Of a stretch of DNA of 64,000 nucleotides, positions 1 through 9,119 are shown piece by piece (within the stretch, counting starts at the first letter, position 1; every line of letters begins with the position of its first letter). Origin of the DNA: Bifidobacterium phasiani (lineage in GTDB: Bacteria > Actinomycetota > Actinomycetes > Actinomycetales > Bifidobacteriaceae). The position numbers and the translations under genes were made by a program. Under the pieces are notes generated by a model, which was not told the origin of the DNA, ran no database searches, and worked only from the letters and a program-made list of their open reading frames with translations. The stretch spans positions 52,019-116,018 of the forward strand of contig NZ_JAHBBD010000007.1 of NCBI RefSeq assembly GCF_019331775.1, written 5' to 3'.

Positions 1-77
1 GCCAGGTACCGGGCAAGCAGCAGCTCGCCCATCGGGGAACGGCAGATGTTGCCAGTGCAGACGAACATGATGTGCAT
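1..77 (-). CDS. Low-molecular-weight protein-tyrosine phosphatase, N-terminal fragment (cut by window edge)
   Basis: Only the first 25 codons are in the window and the gene continues past the left edge. The product starts MHIMFVCTGNICRSPMG, which contains the C-x5-R-S phosphate-binding loop (CTGNICRS) of low-molecular-weight protein-tyrosine phosphatases. These are cytoplasmic enzymes that hydrolyse phosphotyrosine through a cysteinyl-phosphate intermediate. The start is fixed by an AAGGAG ribosome binding site directly upstream on the minus strand. It may be unrelated to the signalling island that follows, although a phosphatase beside two kinases is suggestive. The family call is firm; the substrate is unknown. 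Confidence 0.85.
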   Translation of the reverse strand, partial: MHIMFVCTGNICRSPMGELLLARYL

Positions 78-212
78 ACGGCGACTCCTTGGTCATGCGA
101 ACCGACACCACTGCGTATCGGCGCACTGCGTCGTCGGGTTCCGTTTAGGGGCTTGTTCCATATTACCGGGGTCGGGGGAAGTTGTCAGCCCGGCGGCACG
201 CCTACAGGCCCG

Positions 213-3200
213 TCACATCCCTGCGCCCGGCACGCCGGCGGCGTCCGCGGCATCCGCGGCGTCCGCCATATCGGTCGCGTCGTCGGCTTCCGTCGGGCGG
301 ATGGCGTCCGGCGCATTCCGCGGGCATGACGCCGCCGCTTCCGCCGCGTCCGCAGCCGCCGCGTCCGTCACGTCCGTGCTGCATTCGAGACGCTGGAACG
401 CCGCGCACAGCATCCGCTCGTCGGCGCCGATCCGGCGGAACGGCATCGTCGCCAGCATCCGGTCGCGCTCGGATTCGGGGATGAACCCCAGATAGTAGCC
501 GACGACCAGGCAGTACATGCGCAGCTTGCCCGACGGACCTGTCCCATCGGCGCCGCGCCCCAGGCACGCCTGCCACACCGCGCGCACGCGGTCGAGCGTT
601 TCGGACGACTGCGGAGCGCCACCGCCCGGTACCGCGGCCGCACCCGTCGACGGCTCGCCCGCCGACGCCGCGTCGGCCTGCGCGTACAGCGCGCTGGCCA
701 ACACGCTCATCGCCGCCAGCGCGGCCGTCGGTTCGACAACGACGCCGTCGGCCACGCGCAGACCGGCGAGCCGGTTGCAGGCGCCCGCGAGCACGGCGTC
801 CAGCCGCCCAGGGTCGGCCGCGAACATGCCGCGCAGCACCAGCTGCCGGAACGGGCCGGCGGCGGCCGCATACAGCGCGCGCGACCACGGATCGGGCGCG
901 GCGTCATCCTCACCGTCGCCACTGCCGCCGACCGCCAGCGCCGCGAGCACGGCGTCCACGTAGCGGGCGTCCGTCAGACACGCCCGCACCACGGCGCGCG
1001 GCATCCGATACGGCAGGTCGATGCCCTCGCGCGCGCTCCACGCCGCCAAATCGATCAGATGGATCGCGTGCAGCCGTCGGCCCCAGCCGCCCAGCCCAGC
1101 ACCCGCGCCGCCATCGCTCTCCGCGCCGCCGACGCCCCCGGCACCACCATCGCACCCGTCGGCGTCCACATCGCGCAGCGCCCGCCGCAGCTCGTCGGCG
1201 ACCTCCGCCGCCGCTCCGTCCCCGTCGCGCGCGACCAGCTCCATCCACACGGCGTTCTGCACCTCCGCCAGGTCGGCCGCGTCGCCGCTGCGCCCGTACC
1301 GCGCGCAGGCGTCGGCGAAGCACGCCTCCGCCATGCGCCGCAGCGCCCGCAGGTTGCCGGGCACCAGCCGGGCCTCGCGGCGCACCGCCTCGATGGTCCG
1401 CGGCTGGCGGCGGCCGGTCAGCCCGTGCAGAAAGAAGTCCCGCCACATCGCCAACCAGCGCCCGGACAGGTTCATGTCGCATTCCAGCGACAGCTCGACC
1501 AGCGCGGGCGCGACGAGCCGGCCGTCGCGGCGCTCGGCCTCGTCGAACCCGTTGCGCCGGCGGCCGTCTCCGGCGGTCAGCGCCCGGTAGCAGGCCTCGA
1601 GCAGCAGCCGGGCCTGCCCCTCGCGCTGCTGGGATTTGACGCCGAGCATCATGCGCAGCACGTATCGCACCAGCGTGAGCCATTGCTCGGACGACAGGTC
1701 GTTGGTGAGCATCGCGACGACGTCGACGGGCACCGCGGCGCCGTCGCCGGTCTCGTACGTCGCGTCGACCACGGCCTTGGCGAGGAAGCACAGCGAGAAC
1801 GGCGACAGCACCGTGCGTTCGCGGTACAGCGCGGTCCGGGGCAGCTCCTGCAGGCGGCAGTCGAGGTAGCGCGGGAACGGCCGGCGTTCCGGGGTTCCGG
1901 CCGGCTCGTCGGCGGCCTGCGCCCAACGTTCGGCCTCGGTGCGGCAGGCGCGCCACCGGCGGCCGAAGCCGGGCGCGCCGGACGGTCCGGCGGCGTTGTC
2001 GGCGCGGTAGCCGTGCAGCAGCCGCGTCACCGCGGCGTACAGCTCACGCCGTTCCCCGCCGCGCAGCAGCCGCGCGTCCATCGCCTCGACGAACTCGTAC
2101 AGGTCGTCGACGTAGACGCCGTCGCACAGCAGCGACGCGAACGTGAGCAGGATGTCGCCGCCCGCCGCCGCGGCCGCGCGACGTTCGGCGCGGCTCGCCC
2201 CGTCGTCCGGGCCCGGGGCCGCGTCCGCTCCGCCGTCCGCACGGCCGGCGCCGTCGACGGCGGTCATGCGGTTCGCCGCGGCGGCACCGCCGGCAGACCC
2301 GCCGTCCGTATCAGGCCCGGCCGTGGCGGCGGCCGACGGCATGAGGTCGAACTGACGCACCAGATAGTCGAGTTCGTGGCGGAATCCGTCACTGACCCCG
2401 CCCATGCCGAACCACTGCCACCACACGTCGGCGAAGCGGTCCAGCGCCGTGGCGTCGGCGATCGGCTCCAGCGCCAGCACCCGCGCATCCGCGTGTTCCA
2501 TGCCCGGGAACCCGCCGCGCCGGATACGGTCGACCAGATCGCGGCCCACGTCGGCGGCGCCGTCGGGCCGGTCCACCAGGATGATCAGATTCTTGAAGCC
2601 CTCGCGGTATGCCATCGTCCACTGCATCATGCCGAACGCGGTCGCCAGGGACAGCACCCGCGCATTGCGTCCGGTGCAGTCCACGATGCAGACCGAGCAG
2701 TCCCGCGTGGCGGACGCCTCGATGTCGTCGAGGTCGGCGGGCTGCAGCGGCGCGTCCGCCAGCGTGCGGGCCGAGCGGGCCAGCAGGTCGGCGTCGACGA
2801 CCCACCGTCCGCTGCCCTCGCGGCACAGCGCCTCGCCGGTGACGTACAGCACGGGTTCGGTCTCGGGGTCGGCCGGCGGCGGGGCGAGCCGCAGCGGCGC
2901 GAAGAACCTCCGGCGCAGGCGCGCCAGATCGGCCGCGTCCAGGTCGGCGTCCGGTTCGGCGCACAGCAGCGACACCAGCGACTGCCGGAGGAACGGCACC
3001 ATCGCGGACAGCGAGTCGGGGAACTCCACGACCGTGCAGCTGCGGCGCGGTTCCCGCGTCGGCTCGCCGGCGGACGGAACGGACCCGTCGGCGAGCGCGG
3101 CCGGCCCGGCGCCCCCTGCGCGCGGAACGCCGATCGACGCAGGCGCATGCGGCACCCCGGCGTGCGGCGCATCGTCGCCGGGCAGGGCGGAGGCCGGCAT

Positions 3201-3437
3201 GGCGCCGATGAGGTCGGCGATGGCCGAGAGACGGGCGGCCTGGTCAGCGGACAAGGTACCGCGGGGGCGCGCCCCGGCGGCGGGCGACTGCGGAACCAGC
3301 GCGACGGGGAAGCGGATGTCGGGGTCGGGGAACCAGCGGACCGTGGCGTCGCGGGCCAGGCGGCGGGCGGCGCGTGGACGCGCGATCTCGGGTATGCCGA
3401 CGGCCAGGCGGCGGTAGAGCTGCGACAGTCGCGTCAT
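213..3437 (-). CDS. Large hypothetical protein of the NACHT/vWA signalling island (1074 aa)
   Basis: I do not recognise this protein. It is the last gene of a leftward three-gene operon and starts one base after the stop of the YbjN-like gene, so translation is probably coupled; only a weak ribosome binding site is visible. Nothing in it looks like a P-loop. Around residues 245-335 there is an alpha/beta-looking segment (VCIVDCTGRNARVLSL, later KNLIILVDRPDG), followed by a Trp-rich patch (DVWWQWFGMGG). Residues 340-400 and the last 50 residues are Ala/Asp/Gly-rich and probably disordered. No signal peptide or clear membrane segment is seen, so it is likely cytoplasmic. Its position suggests a partner or effector of the NACHT NTPase encoded first in the operon, but that is inference. 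Confidence 0.75.
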   Translation of the reverse strand: MTRLSQLYRRLAVGIPEIARPRAARRLARDATVRWFPDPDIRFPVALVPQSPAAGARPRGTLSADQAARLSAIADLIGAMPASALPGDDAPHAGVPHAPASIGVPRAGGAGPAALADGSVPSAGEPTREPRRSCTVVEFPDSLSAMVPFLRQSLVSLLCAEPDADLDAADLARLRRRFFAPLRLAPPPADPETEPVLYVTGEALCREGSGRWVVDADLLARSARTLADAPLQPADLDDIEASATRDCSVCIVDCTGRNARVLSLATAFGMMQWTMAYREGFKNLIILVDRPDGAADVGRDLVDRIRRGGFPGMEHADARVLALEPIADATALDRFADVWWQWFGMGGVSDGFRHELDYLVRQFDLMPSAAATAGPDTDGGSAGGAAAANRMTAVDGAGRADGGADAAPGPDDGASRAERRAAAAAGGDILLTFASLLCDGVYVDDLYEFVEAMDARLLRGGERRELYAAVTRLLHGYRADNAAGPSGAPGFGRRWRACRTEAERWAQAADEPAGTPERRPFPRYLDCRLQELPRTALYRERTVLSPFSLCFLAKAVVDATYETGDGAAVPVDVVAMLTNDLSSEQWLTLVRYVLRMMLGVKSQQREGQARLLLEACYRALTAGDGRRRNGFDEAERRDGRLVAPALVELSLECDMNLSGRWLAMWRDFFLHGLTGRRQPRTIEAVRREARLVPGNLRALRRMAEACFADACARYGRSGDAADLAEVQNAVWMELVARDGDGAAAEVADELRRALRDVDADGCDGGAGGVGGAESDGGAGAGLGGWGRRLHAIHLIDLAAWSAREGIDLPYRMPRAVVRACLTDARYVDAVLAALAVGGSGDGEDDAAPDPWSRALYAAAAGPFRQLVLRGMFAADPGRLDAVLAGACNRLAGLRVADGVVVEPTAALAAMSVLASALYAQADAASAGEPSTGAAAVPGGGAPQSSETLDRVRAVWQACLGRGADGTGPSGKLRMYCLVVGYYLGFIPESERDRMLATMPFRRIGADERMLCAAFQRLECSTDVTDAAAADAAEAAASCPRNAPDAIRPTEADDATDMADAADAADAAGVPGAGM

Positions 3438-3438
3438 G

Positions 3439-4089
3439 TCAGTCCCATTCGGCCATATGCTGGCTGGCTATATGCTGGCTGTCCGTATGCCGCCCAGCCG
3501 TATGCCGTCCGCCCTCCTGCTGCCCGTTCGCCCGCCGTTCGAGCAGCGCGCGCGCCTGCGGCAGCCATTCCAGGAACCGCGCGACCTCGTCGTCGCCAAG
3601 CTCGCCCTCCGCGTACGCCCGGAGCCGGCCGTAGTGGCGCAGGCCGACGTGCGCGGCCATGCGCAGCAGCTCGCAGAACAGCTCCAGCGGGAACTCGTCC
3701 TGCGGGCGGAAGGGGACCACGCAACCGCAGATGATCTCGCCGTCGTCGGCGAGCCGCGGCGCCACGAAGCGCGCGTCATACGCCTGCGCGCACACGTACG
3801 CCTGCGCGAACGGCAGCGTGTCGGCGGGGATCTCGAACGGGTAGATCACGCGGATCTGCACACTGTGCACGTCGGGCTCGTACACCACGCGGATCGTGGC
3901 GGCGTCGGCGCCGTTGCGCACGGCGTACTGCATCATCCACGGCTCGTCGCCCTCGTCGTCGCTGGCGAACACGCGACGGTATTCGGCCTTGACGCGCCGC
4001 TTGATGGCGGTCCAGACCTCGCGGGCGCGGGCGGAGTCGGCGTCGGGGGCCGCGACGGGCTGCGGGGAGTCTGCGTATGCGGTGGTCAT
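3439..4089 (-). CDS. YbjN-like / secretion-chaperone-fold small protein (216 aa)
   Basis: Middle gene of the leftward operon. An ATG at 4108-4110 overlaps the stop of the NACHT gene, but the start at 4089 is preferred because it is preceded by AAGGAG (reverse of ctcctt at 4093-4098). The protein has a short disordered N-terminus and then one alpha/beta domain: strands such as TIRVVYEPDVHSVQIRVIY, then EIICGCVVPF, then a long helix-rich end. This order, including a half with hydrophobic strands and an E-x-P-L-E-L-F helix, resembles YbjN and type III secretion chaperone-like domains. Such domains often act as adaptors in bacterial signalling and conflict loci. The similarity is judged by eye and is moderate; no enzymatic motif is present. 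Confidence 0.7.
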   Translation of the reverse strand: MTTAYADSPQPVAAPDADSARAREVWTAIKRRVKAEYRRVFASDDEGDEPWMMQYAVRNGADAATIRVVYEPDVHSVQIRVIYPFEIPADTLPFAQAYVCAQAYDARFVAPRLADDGEIICGCVVPFRPQDEFPLELFCELLRMAAHVGLRHYGRLRAYAEGELGDDEVARFLEWLPQARALLERRANGQQEGGRHTAGRHTDSQHIASQHMAEWD

Positions 4090-4106
4090 GGCACTCCTTG
4101 GTCGCG

Positions 4107-7100
4107 TCATCGGATGATCATGCCGTCATAATAGGACGGCCCGTCGTAGGGAAAGTCCGGGGAATCGGGCGGGTCGCCGCCGTAGGGGCCGACGGCGCCG
4201 GGGTCGCTTCCGTAGCGGCCGCCGGCATAGGAGCCGCCGTGGGGGTCGCCGTACGGACCGTTGCCATAGACGCCGCGATCGTACGGGGCATCGCCGTAGG
4301 AACCGCCGCCGTACGGGGCGCCGAACGCCGACGTGCCGGAAGATGCGCCGATCGTCGTGCCCGGACCGGACGCGCCGGTGCCGATCGCGGCGTCGAGCAC
4401 GCCGAATCCGGTGGCGGGACCGGGCGCGCCGAGCCTGGTGGCGATTCCCGGAGTACCGACGCCCGTAATCGGGTCGGGCACGCCGGTAATCCCGCCGCCC
4501 GCAACGCCGATGCCGCCGGCCCCGGCCGCCGTGGTCCCGACGCCACCCGCCACGGCTCCGACGCCGCCGACACCGACGCCCGCGCCGCGCGCCGCGAGGA
4601 CGAGGAAGCGGTCGAGCCCTGCCCGCCAGGTGCGCACCGGCTCGGGCTGGCGCACCGGGCCGCCAAAGTCGAACACCGGCATGAGCCGCAGCACCTGCTG
4701 GGCGTTCGCCGCGCCCACCACGCCGGACGTGTGCCGGTAGTCGTCGCGCGCGAACGCGGAGAACACCACATGCCGGTAGAACCCGCGCAGGGCCGAGCTG
4801 TCGCCGACGGCCACCTCGATGCGCTGGAACACGCACAGCGCCGCGACGACCACGGCCACGCTCTCGTGCCCGTTGCCGGCCAGGAAGCGGTCGACGACCG
4901 CGGGGTCGGCGCCGCCGTCGAGCTGCCGGCACAGCCAGATCGCGGCGAAGTACGCCTTGATGCCCTCGTACTCGAAGCGGATCGTGTCGGCGCTTTCGCG
5001 GAAGATGCCGCAGCGCGAGATCGTGCGGTCGAGCGCCTCCTCGGACTGCGCGCGGTCGCCGCCGTCCTGCTCGCGGTACCGGTTGAACAGCTCAAGGAAG
5101 CGCGGGCGCATGAACTCGCCCTGTCCGTTCGCCGCGCGGCATTCGGCGCCGTCGGCGAAGCGCATGCGGTCGGCCACGATCGCGTCGTAGGCGAGGTGCG
5201 CGATGGCGACGCGGTCGCAGCTTGGGATCGCTCCGCCGGTTTTGGGCAGGATGCGCTCGATGTTGGCCAGGCACTGATTGGCCAGCGTGCCGCCGGACGC
5301 GTCGGCGCCCGGCTTCTTGAGCTCCTCCACGATCGCGGCGAGCATGCCGGGGTTGCCCATGAGCGCGTCGAAGCCGGGCGTGCGGCGGATCGCGTCGAAG
5401 CCCGCGGCGGCGGTGCCGCCGTACGCGTCGTTGAGGATGGAGAACAGCCGGCGCTGCCGCGTCTCGTCGAACGGCGCGAACTCGGCGCGCGGGCCCTCGC
5501 CGCACAGCCGGTCGACGGCCGCCTCCTCCGCGCCGCCCAGCGAACGGCTGGTGATGACGTAGCGGCCGACGGCGTAGTCGCCGCTGGCGATCAGCCGCGA
5601 CAGCGAGTCGAGGAAGTGCCCGCGGCATCGGAAGGGGATCTCGTCCACCGAGTCGATGAGCACGAGCGCGTCCGGCCGTTTGAGCAGCGCGCGGAAGCGG
5701 GCGACGCCGGTCAGTTCGGCGGGCGGCGGCGCGGCGGGTGGCGTGGTGGGCGACGCAGCAGACGGTGTGACGGGCACCGCGGCAGACGGCGTGGCGCGCG
5801 ACGCAGCAGACGGTGCGGCGGACGGCGCATCGGGTGACGCGGCGAACCCGTCGAAGGCGTCGAAGACGTCCAGGCCGTGCCGGGCGGCGGCGTGCCGGCC
5901 GCGGTCGGCGTACATGCGCGTCTTCATCTCGTCGGGCAGACGGGAGTACAGGAAGTCCACGAAGTCGTCCGGCGCCAGCGGCCCCTCGCGCAGCGGCTCG
6001 AACGAGCGGTACCACTCGCTTTCGCGCTCCCCCGCCTCGGCGGCGTTGGCCGCGTACGGCACGTCGCGCTGGGCGACGACCACGGGTATCAGTCCGCCGG
6101 ACTCGATCGCCCGCCAGCGGACGGCGTCCACCTGCTCGGCCATGTAGCGCACGAATCCCGAACGCACCGGGCTGCGGTTGCGCGAGGAGCGGTACTCGTT
6201 CGGCAGCAGCTCGCCCAGCGCGTAGGCCAGGCCGCGCACGAACGTGCTTTTGCCCATGCCGGCGTTCGCGCGGATGAACAGGCCGCGGCGGGCGGGCTCA
6301 CCGGCGCGCAGCGAGTCGGCGAGCCAGGCCACCGGGTTCGCGCCCACGAACGCGGGGTACACGAAGCCGGTGTCGTAGGTCGGCGCGTCGTCGTTGCCGT
6401 CCGGACGACGCATCGGAATGGTCCGCCCCCACTCGGCGACGCCGTCAAGATAGTCCGGCAGGTATGCCGGCACCGCGTCGGCGTCGGCATCGGCCATGCC
6501 GGCGCAGTCGGCGAGCGCGCGGCCGAAGCCGTGGCCGTCGCCTCCCGACGGCGAGCGGTCGAGGTACAGCCGCACCATCGCCTGCGCGACCAGGGCCGCG
6601 AGCGCGAGCGCGTCGCCGGACAGCGGCAGGTCTTCCGGGCGTTCGCCGGCGTCGAACACGTCCGTCGCCGAGCACAGCGCCTCGCGCAGCGCACGGCACG
6701 CGGTCGCCGGGTCGTCGCGGTACTGCACGCGCGACAGCCAGGCGGCCGCCGCGTACGGAAAGCACAGCGCGTAGTCGAGATAGTTGCCCCGGCCGATGTA
6801 GCGGGCCTTGGCGTCGTCGCGGAGCCGCTCGCCCACGTCCGCCTTCCACGCCTCGGCCTCGTCGGCGTACGGGAACGGGAAGATATCGCGGTCGCCGGGC
6901 AGCAGCCGCAGGCCGCCGATCGGGCGCAGGCGCAGGATCAGCTCGTGGTGCGGGCCGATGCCGCGCACGCCGTAGAACCGGCGGCGGGCGACGCCGTCCG
7001 GCGAGGCAGCCGCCGCGGCGCGCGCCTCGTCCCACTGCGACAGACCATAGAACGCCAGTCCCTCGCACGGGCGGTACGACACGAGCGGGTCGGCGTGCAG

Positions 7101-7967
7101 CAGCGCCTGCGCGCTGGCGTAGTAGCCGGAGGGTTGGGTGGCGGCGGGAGTCGTGGTACTTGCGGCGCTGGCGGTATCGGCGGCGCCGGCGGCGTGACCC
7201 GAGGCGGCATCGGAGCCGGCGGGGGCGGCGATGCCGATGGCCGGCGGCTCGTAGCGGCAGTCGACCGCGGAGTATTCGGCGATGCGCGGCTCGCGGGTGG
7301 CGGGCGCGGCGGCGCCGGCCGGAGCGGCGGCGCCTGTCAGCGGGGCGATGCCGGAGGCGGTCGAAGCGGAGACGCCGGGGATGTTGTGCGACAGCCCGGC
7401 GACGATGCGGGCGCGTTCGGCGCTGTCGAACCGGTTGAGCACCTGCCAGAACCAGGCGTCGAAATCGCCGGCGCCATATGACGACCATGCGTGGTTGTAG
7501 GAGGCGGCGGAGTGGTCGTCGCCGGGCGTCGCGCCGAACGGGACCGCGGCCGGGGAGCCGTCGGCGAAGCACGGGCCGATCATGCGTTCCAGCAGCATCT
7601 GCTGCTTGCTGCGCACATAGCGGTCGCGTGTGCCGTCCGCCTCGCCCGTCGATATGTCCACGTTTCGCGTCGTGTCGTTGGCGGCTTTCGTCTTGGGCGT
7701 ATCTGCGTCGGCCTGGCGCTCGACATGGCGTATCGGCTGGGATTTCTCCACCTCAGGCGCCTCGCCGCCATCGTAGGGCGCGGCTTCGGCGGTATCGGCC
7801 GTTCCGGTCGTCCGGTCCGGTTCGGACCACTGGCGGTGGTGGATGTCGGCGTCGTCGCGGATCGGGCGCAGCAGGGCCGCGACCAGCCGGTAGCCGACCG
7901 CCTCGATGTCCCAGTACTGCCCCGCGTCGCCTCGCCGGGCCCGCTTCCGCCGTCCGTCGCCTGCCAT
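4107..7967 (-). CDS. NACHT-like STAND NTPase with Gly/Tyr-rich C-terminal tail (1286 aa)
   Basis: First gene of the leftward operon. The start at 7967 is chosen over an in-frame ATG at 7994 because AGGGAG lies a few bases upstream. Residues 1-560 are an alpha-helical region with a disordered N-terminus. Around residue 570 is a P-loop (NAGMGKSTF), and at about 769 a Walker B reading LVLIDSVDEIP, the acidic pattern typical of NACHT NTPases. It is followed by a sensor-like ITSRSLGG and, further on, RFEYEGIKAYFAAIWL, which matches the FxHLxFQEYFAA region that closes NACHT modules. A repeat-rich Ala/Pro/Ser/Thr insert lies between Walker A and B, at about residues 706-749. The last 160 residues are Gly-rich and then Gly/Pro/Tyr-rich. 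NACHT proteins act as NTP-driven sensors that oligomerise, including in phage defence; a defence role here is inferred. Confidence 0.85.
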   Translation of the reverse strand: MAGDGRRKRARRGDAGQYWDIEAVGYRLVAALLRPIRDDADIHHRQWSEPDRTTGTADTAEAAPYDGGEAPEVEKSQPIRHVERQADADTPKTKAANDTTRNVDISTGEADGTRDRYVRSKQQMLLERMIGPCFADGSPAAVPFGATPGDDHSAASYNHAWSSYGAGDFDAWFWQVLNRFDSAERARIVAGLSHNIPGVSASTASGIAPLTGAAAPAGAAAPATREPRIAEYSAVDCRYEPPAIGIAAPAGSDAASGHAAGAADTASAASTTTPAATQPSGYYASAQALLHADPLVSYRPCEGLAFYGLSQWDEARAAAAASPDGVARRRFYGVRGIGPHHELILRLRPIGGLRLLPGDRDIFPFPYADEAEAWKADVGERLRDDAKARYIGRGNYLDYALCFPYAAAAWLSRVQYRDDPATACRALREALCSATDVFDAGERPEDLPLSGDALALAALVAQAMVRLYLDRSPSGGDGHGFGRALADCAGMADADADAVPAYLPDYLDGVAEWGRTIPMRRPDGNDDAPTYDTGFVYPAFVGANPVAWLADSLRAGEPARRGLFIRANAGMGKSTFVRGLAYALGELLPNEYRSSRNRSPVRSGFVRYMAEQVDAVRWRAIESGGLIPVVVAQRDVPYAANAAEAGERESEWYRSFEPLREGPLAPDDFVDFLYSRLPDEMKTRMYADRGRHAAARHGLDVFDAFDGFAASPDAPSAAPSAASRATPSAAVPVTPSAASPTTPPAAPPPAELTGVARFRALLKRPDALVLIDSVDEIPFRCRGHFLDSLSRLIASGDYAVGRYVITSRSLGGAEEAAVDRLCGEGPRAEFAPFDETRQRRLFSILNDAYGGTAAAGFDAIRRTPGFDALMGNPGMLAAIVEELKKPGADASGGTLANQCLANIERILPKTGGAIPSCDRVAIAHLAYDAIVADRMRFADGAECRAANGQGEFMRPRFLELFNRYREQDGGDRAQSEEALDRTISRCGIFRESADTIRFEYEGIKAYFAAIWLCRQLDGGADPAVVDRFLAGNGHESVAVVVAALCVFQRIEVAVGDSSALRGFYRHVVFSAFARDDYRHTSGVVGAANAQQVLRLMPVFDFGGPVRQPEPVRTWRAGLDRFLVLAARGAGVGVGGVGAVAGGVGTTAAGAGGIGVAGGGITGVPDPITGVGTPGIATRLGAPGPATGFGVLDAAIGTGASGPGTTIGASSGTSAFGAPYGGGSYGDAPYDRGVYGNGPYGDPHGGSYAGGRYGSDPGAVGPYGGDPPDSPDFPYDGPSYYDGMIIR

Positions 7968-8257
7968 GATGGTGCTCCCTCGATCCATGCCCAATTCCTT
8001 ATACTACGGGCTTCGCGCCACGCCGGCGCACGATGTTCCACCCCCGCGGCGGCACCGGGGAACGTGCGGGGAACACCGTGGGGACACGGCGCGCATCGCC
8101 ACCCGGAGCACCCCCGGACCCGATGCTGCTTGACTGGCGGCAACGCCGGCGGACCGACCGCCGGCAGGTCCGAACCAAGCCGGGCGCGACCGGACGCCAC
8201 CAAGCGCAACCGGGCATAACCGGACGCACCCGAGCACGACCAGACAAGGAGCACGCC
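7968..8257. promoter_or_regulatory. Divergent promoter region between NACHT and vWA operons
   Basis: This 290-base intergenic region drives the two operons of the island in opposite directions. On the minus strand TAGTAT (8001-8006) or the overlapping TATAAG (7998-8003) could be the -10 of the NACHT operon; no convincing -35 is seen. On the plus side, 8140-8245 contains several imperfect repeats of the type ACCGGACGCACC before the AAGGAG that serves the vWA gene. A single intergenic region feeding both arms would allow co-regulation. Confidence 0.45.
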
Positions 8258-9001
8258 ATGGGATCCACGCTGTACGACATCACGTTCTCGCCGTTCCTCA
8301 TCATCCAGGACACCTCGCCGTCCATGCTGCGCGGCGACGAGGAGACCTGCCCGCTGCGCATCGCCGAGCGGATCGTCCCCAACCTCGCGAGGATCGGCCG
8401 CGAGTTCCCGACCGTGGATCAGTCCACCCGCGTGGGGCTCATCGAGTTCAACACGGACGCCCACGTACTGCTGCCGATCGGCGCCTCCGGCCTGCTCTCC
8501 CAGCTTGAGGAGCGCGACGTGAAGTTCACCGCGGACGGCAGCACGCACTACGGCGCCGCGTTCCGCGCGGCCCGCACCGAGCTGGAGCAGCTGCCCGGGC
8601 GCCTGCAGCGGCACGAGCGGCTGTCGGGGCTGAAGGTGGGCATCCACCGCCCGGTCGTCTTCTTCATCACCGACGGCAACCCCAATGACGACGACGAGGA
8701 GCGCGACGAGCAGTGGCGCCGCCTGACCGACCCGGCCTTCCGCTTCGCGCCGCATTTCATCACCTGCGGCGTCGGCGACGTGGCCCCGGACAAGATCGCC
8801 AAGTACCGCAACCGCCGCGGCAGCGTGCTCATCGCGCGCGACCCGAAGGACGTCGCCGCGTCCATCGTCGACCTGGTCGAGCTGATGAACGGCACGATCA
8901 TCGGGCTCGGCACCGGCATGGACGACGAGCAGGCGCCGATCATCGACGAAAGCGCGATCCCCGAATCCTTCGACGTGCTCGACTACGACGTGCTGTCCTG
9001 A
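8258..9001 (+). CDS. vWA domain protein, TerY-like (247 aa)
   Basis: A single von Willebrand factor A domain fills the protein. The metal-ion-dependent adhesion site is intact: D18-x-S20-x-S22 in FLIIQDTSPSM, T96 in TADGSTHYG, and D139 in FFITDGNPND. The start at 8258 has AAGGAG eight bases upstream, whereas upstream in-frame codons have no ribosome binding site and poor composition. It is followed by a PP2C phosphatase and a divergent kinase, the order known for the TerY-phosphorylation triad, where the vWA protein is thought to be controlled by reversible phosphorylation. No signal peptide or membrane segment is seen, so it is cytoplasmic. The vWA call is firm; equivalence to TerY is by architecture. 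Confidence 0.9.
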   Translation: MGSTLYDITFSPFLIIQDTSPSMLRGDEETCPLRIAERIVPNLARIGREFPTVDQSTRVGLIEFNTDAHVLLPIGASGLLSQLEERDVKFTADGSTHYGAAFRAARTELEQLPGRLQRHERLSGLKVGIHRPVVFFITDGNPNDDDEERDEQWRRLTDPAFRFAPHFITCGVGDVAPDKIAKYRNRRGSVLIARDPKDVAASIVDLVELMNGTIIGLGTGMDDEQAPIIDESAIPESFDVLDYDVLS

Positions 9002-9119
9002 CGCCGTCGCCGGCCCGCCGCCGACGGCCCTCAACCCAACCCCACGACACCGGGGGCAACGTTCCTTCGCCGTTCCGCGCGAGGTGCTGCTGCCCCCCAA
9101 CGACACCGGGAGCAACGAC

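Noticed and set aside
1059..3734. Long plus-strand open frame (891 codons) opposite the 1074-aa gene
   Set aside because: Arg/Ala/Gly-rich composition with no domain, antisense to a better gene with operon coupling; an effect of high GC.
4077..5837. Plus-strand open frame opposite the NACHT gene C-terminus
   Set aside because: Low-complexity Arg/Gly/Ala product, no ribosome binding site, antisense to a supported gene.
8258..9001. MoxR-vWA (VMAP ternary) system
   Set aside because: No MoxR-type AAA ATPase is adjacent; the partners are PP2C and kinases, so the TerY-P comparison fits better.
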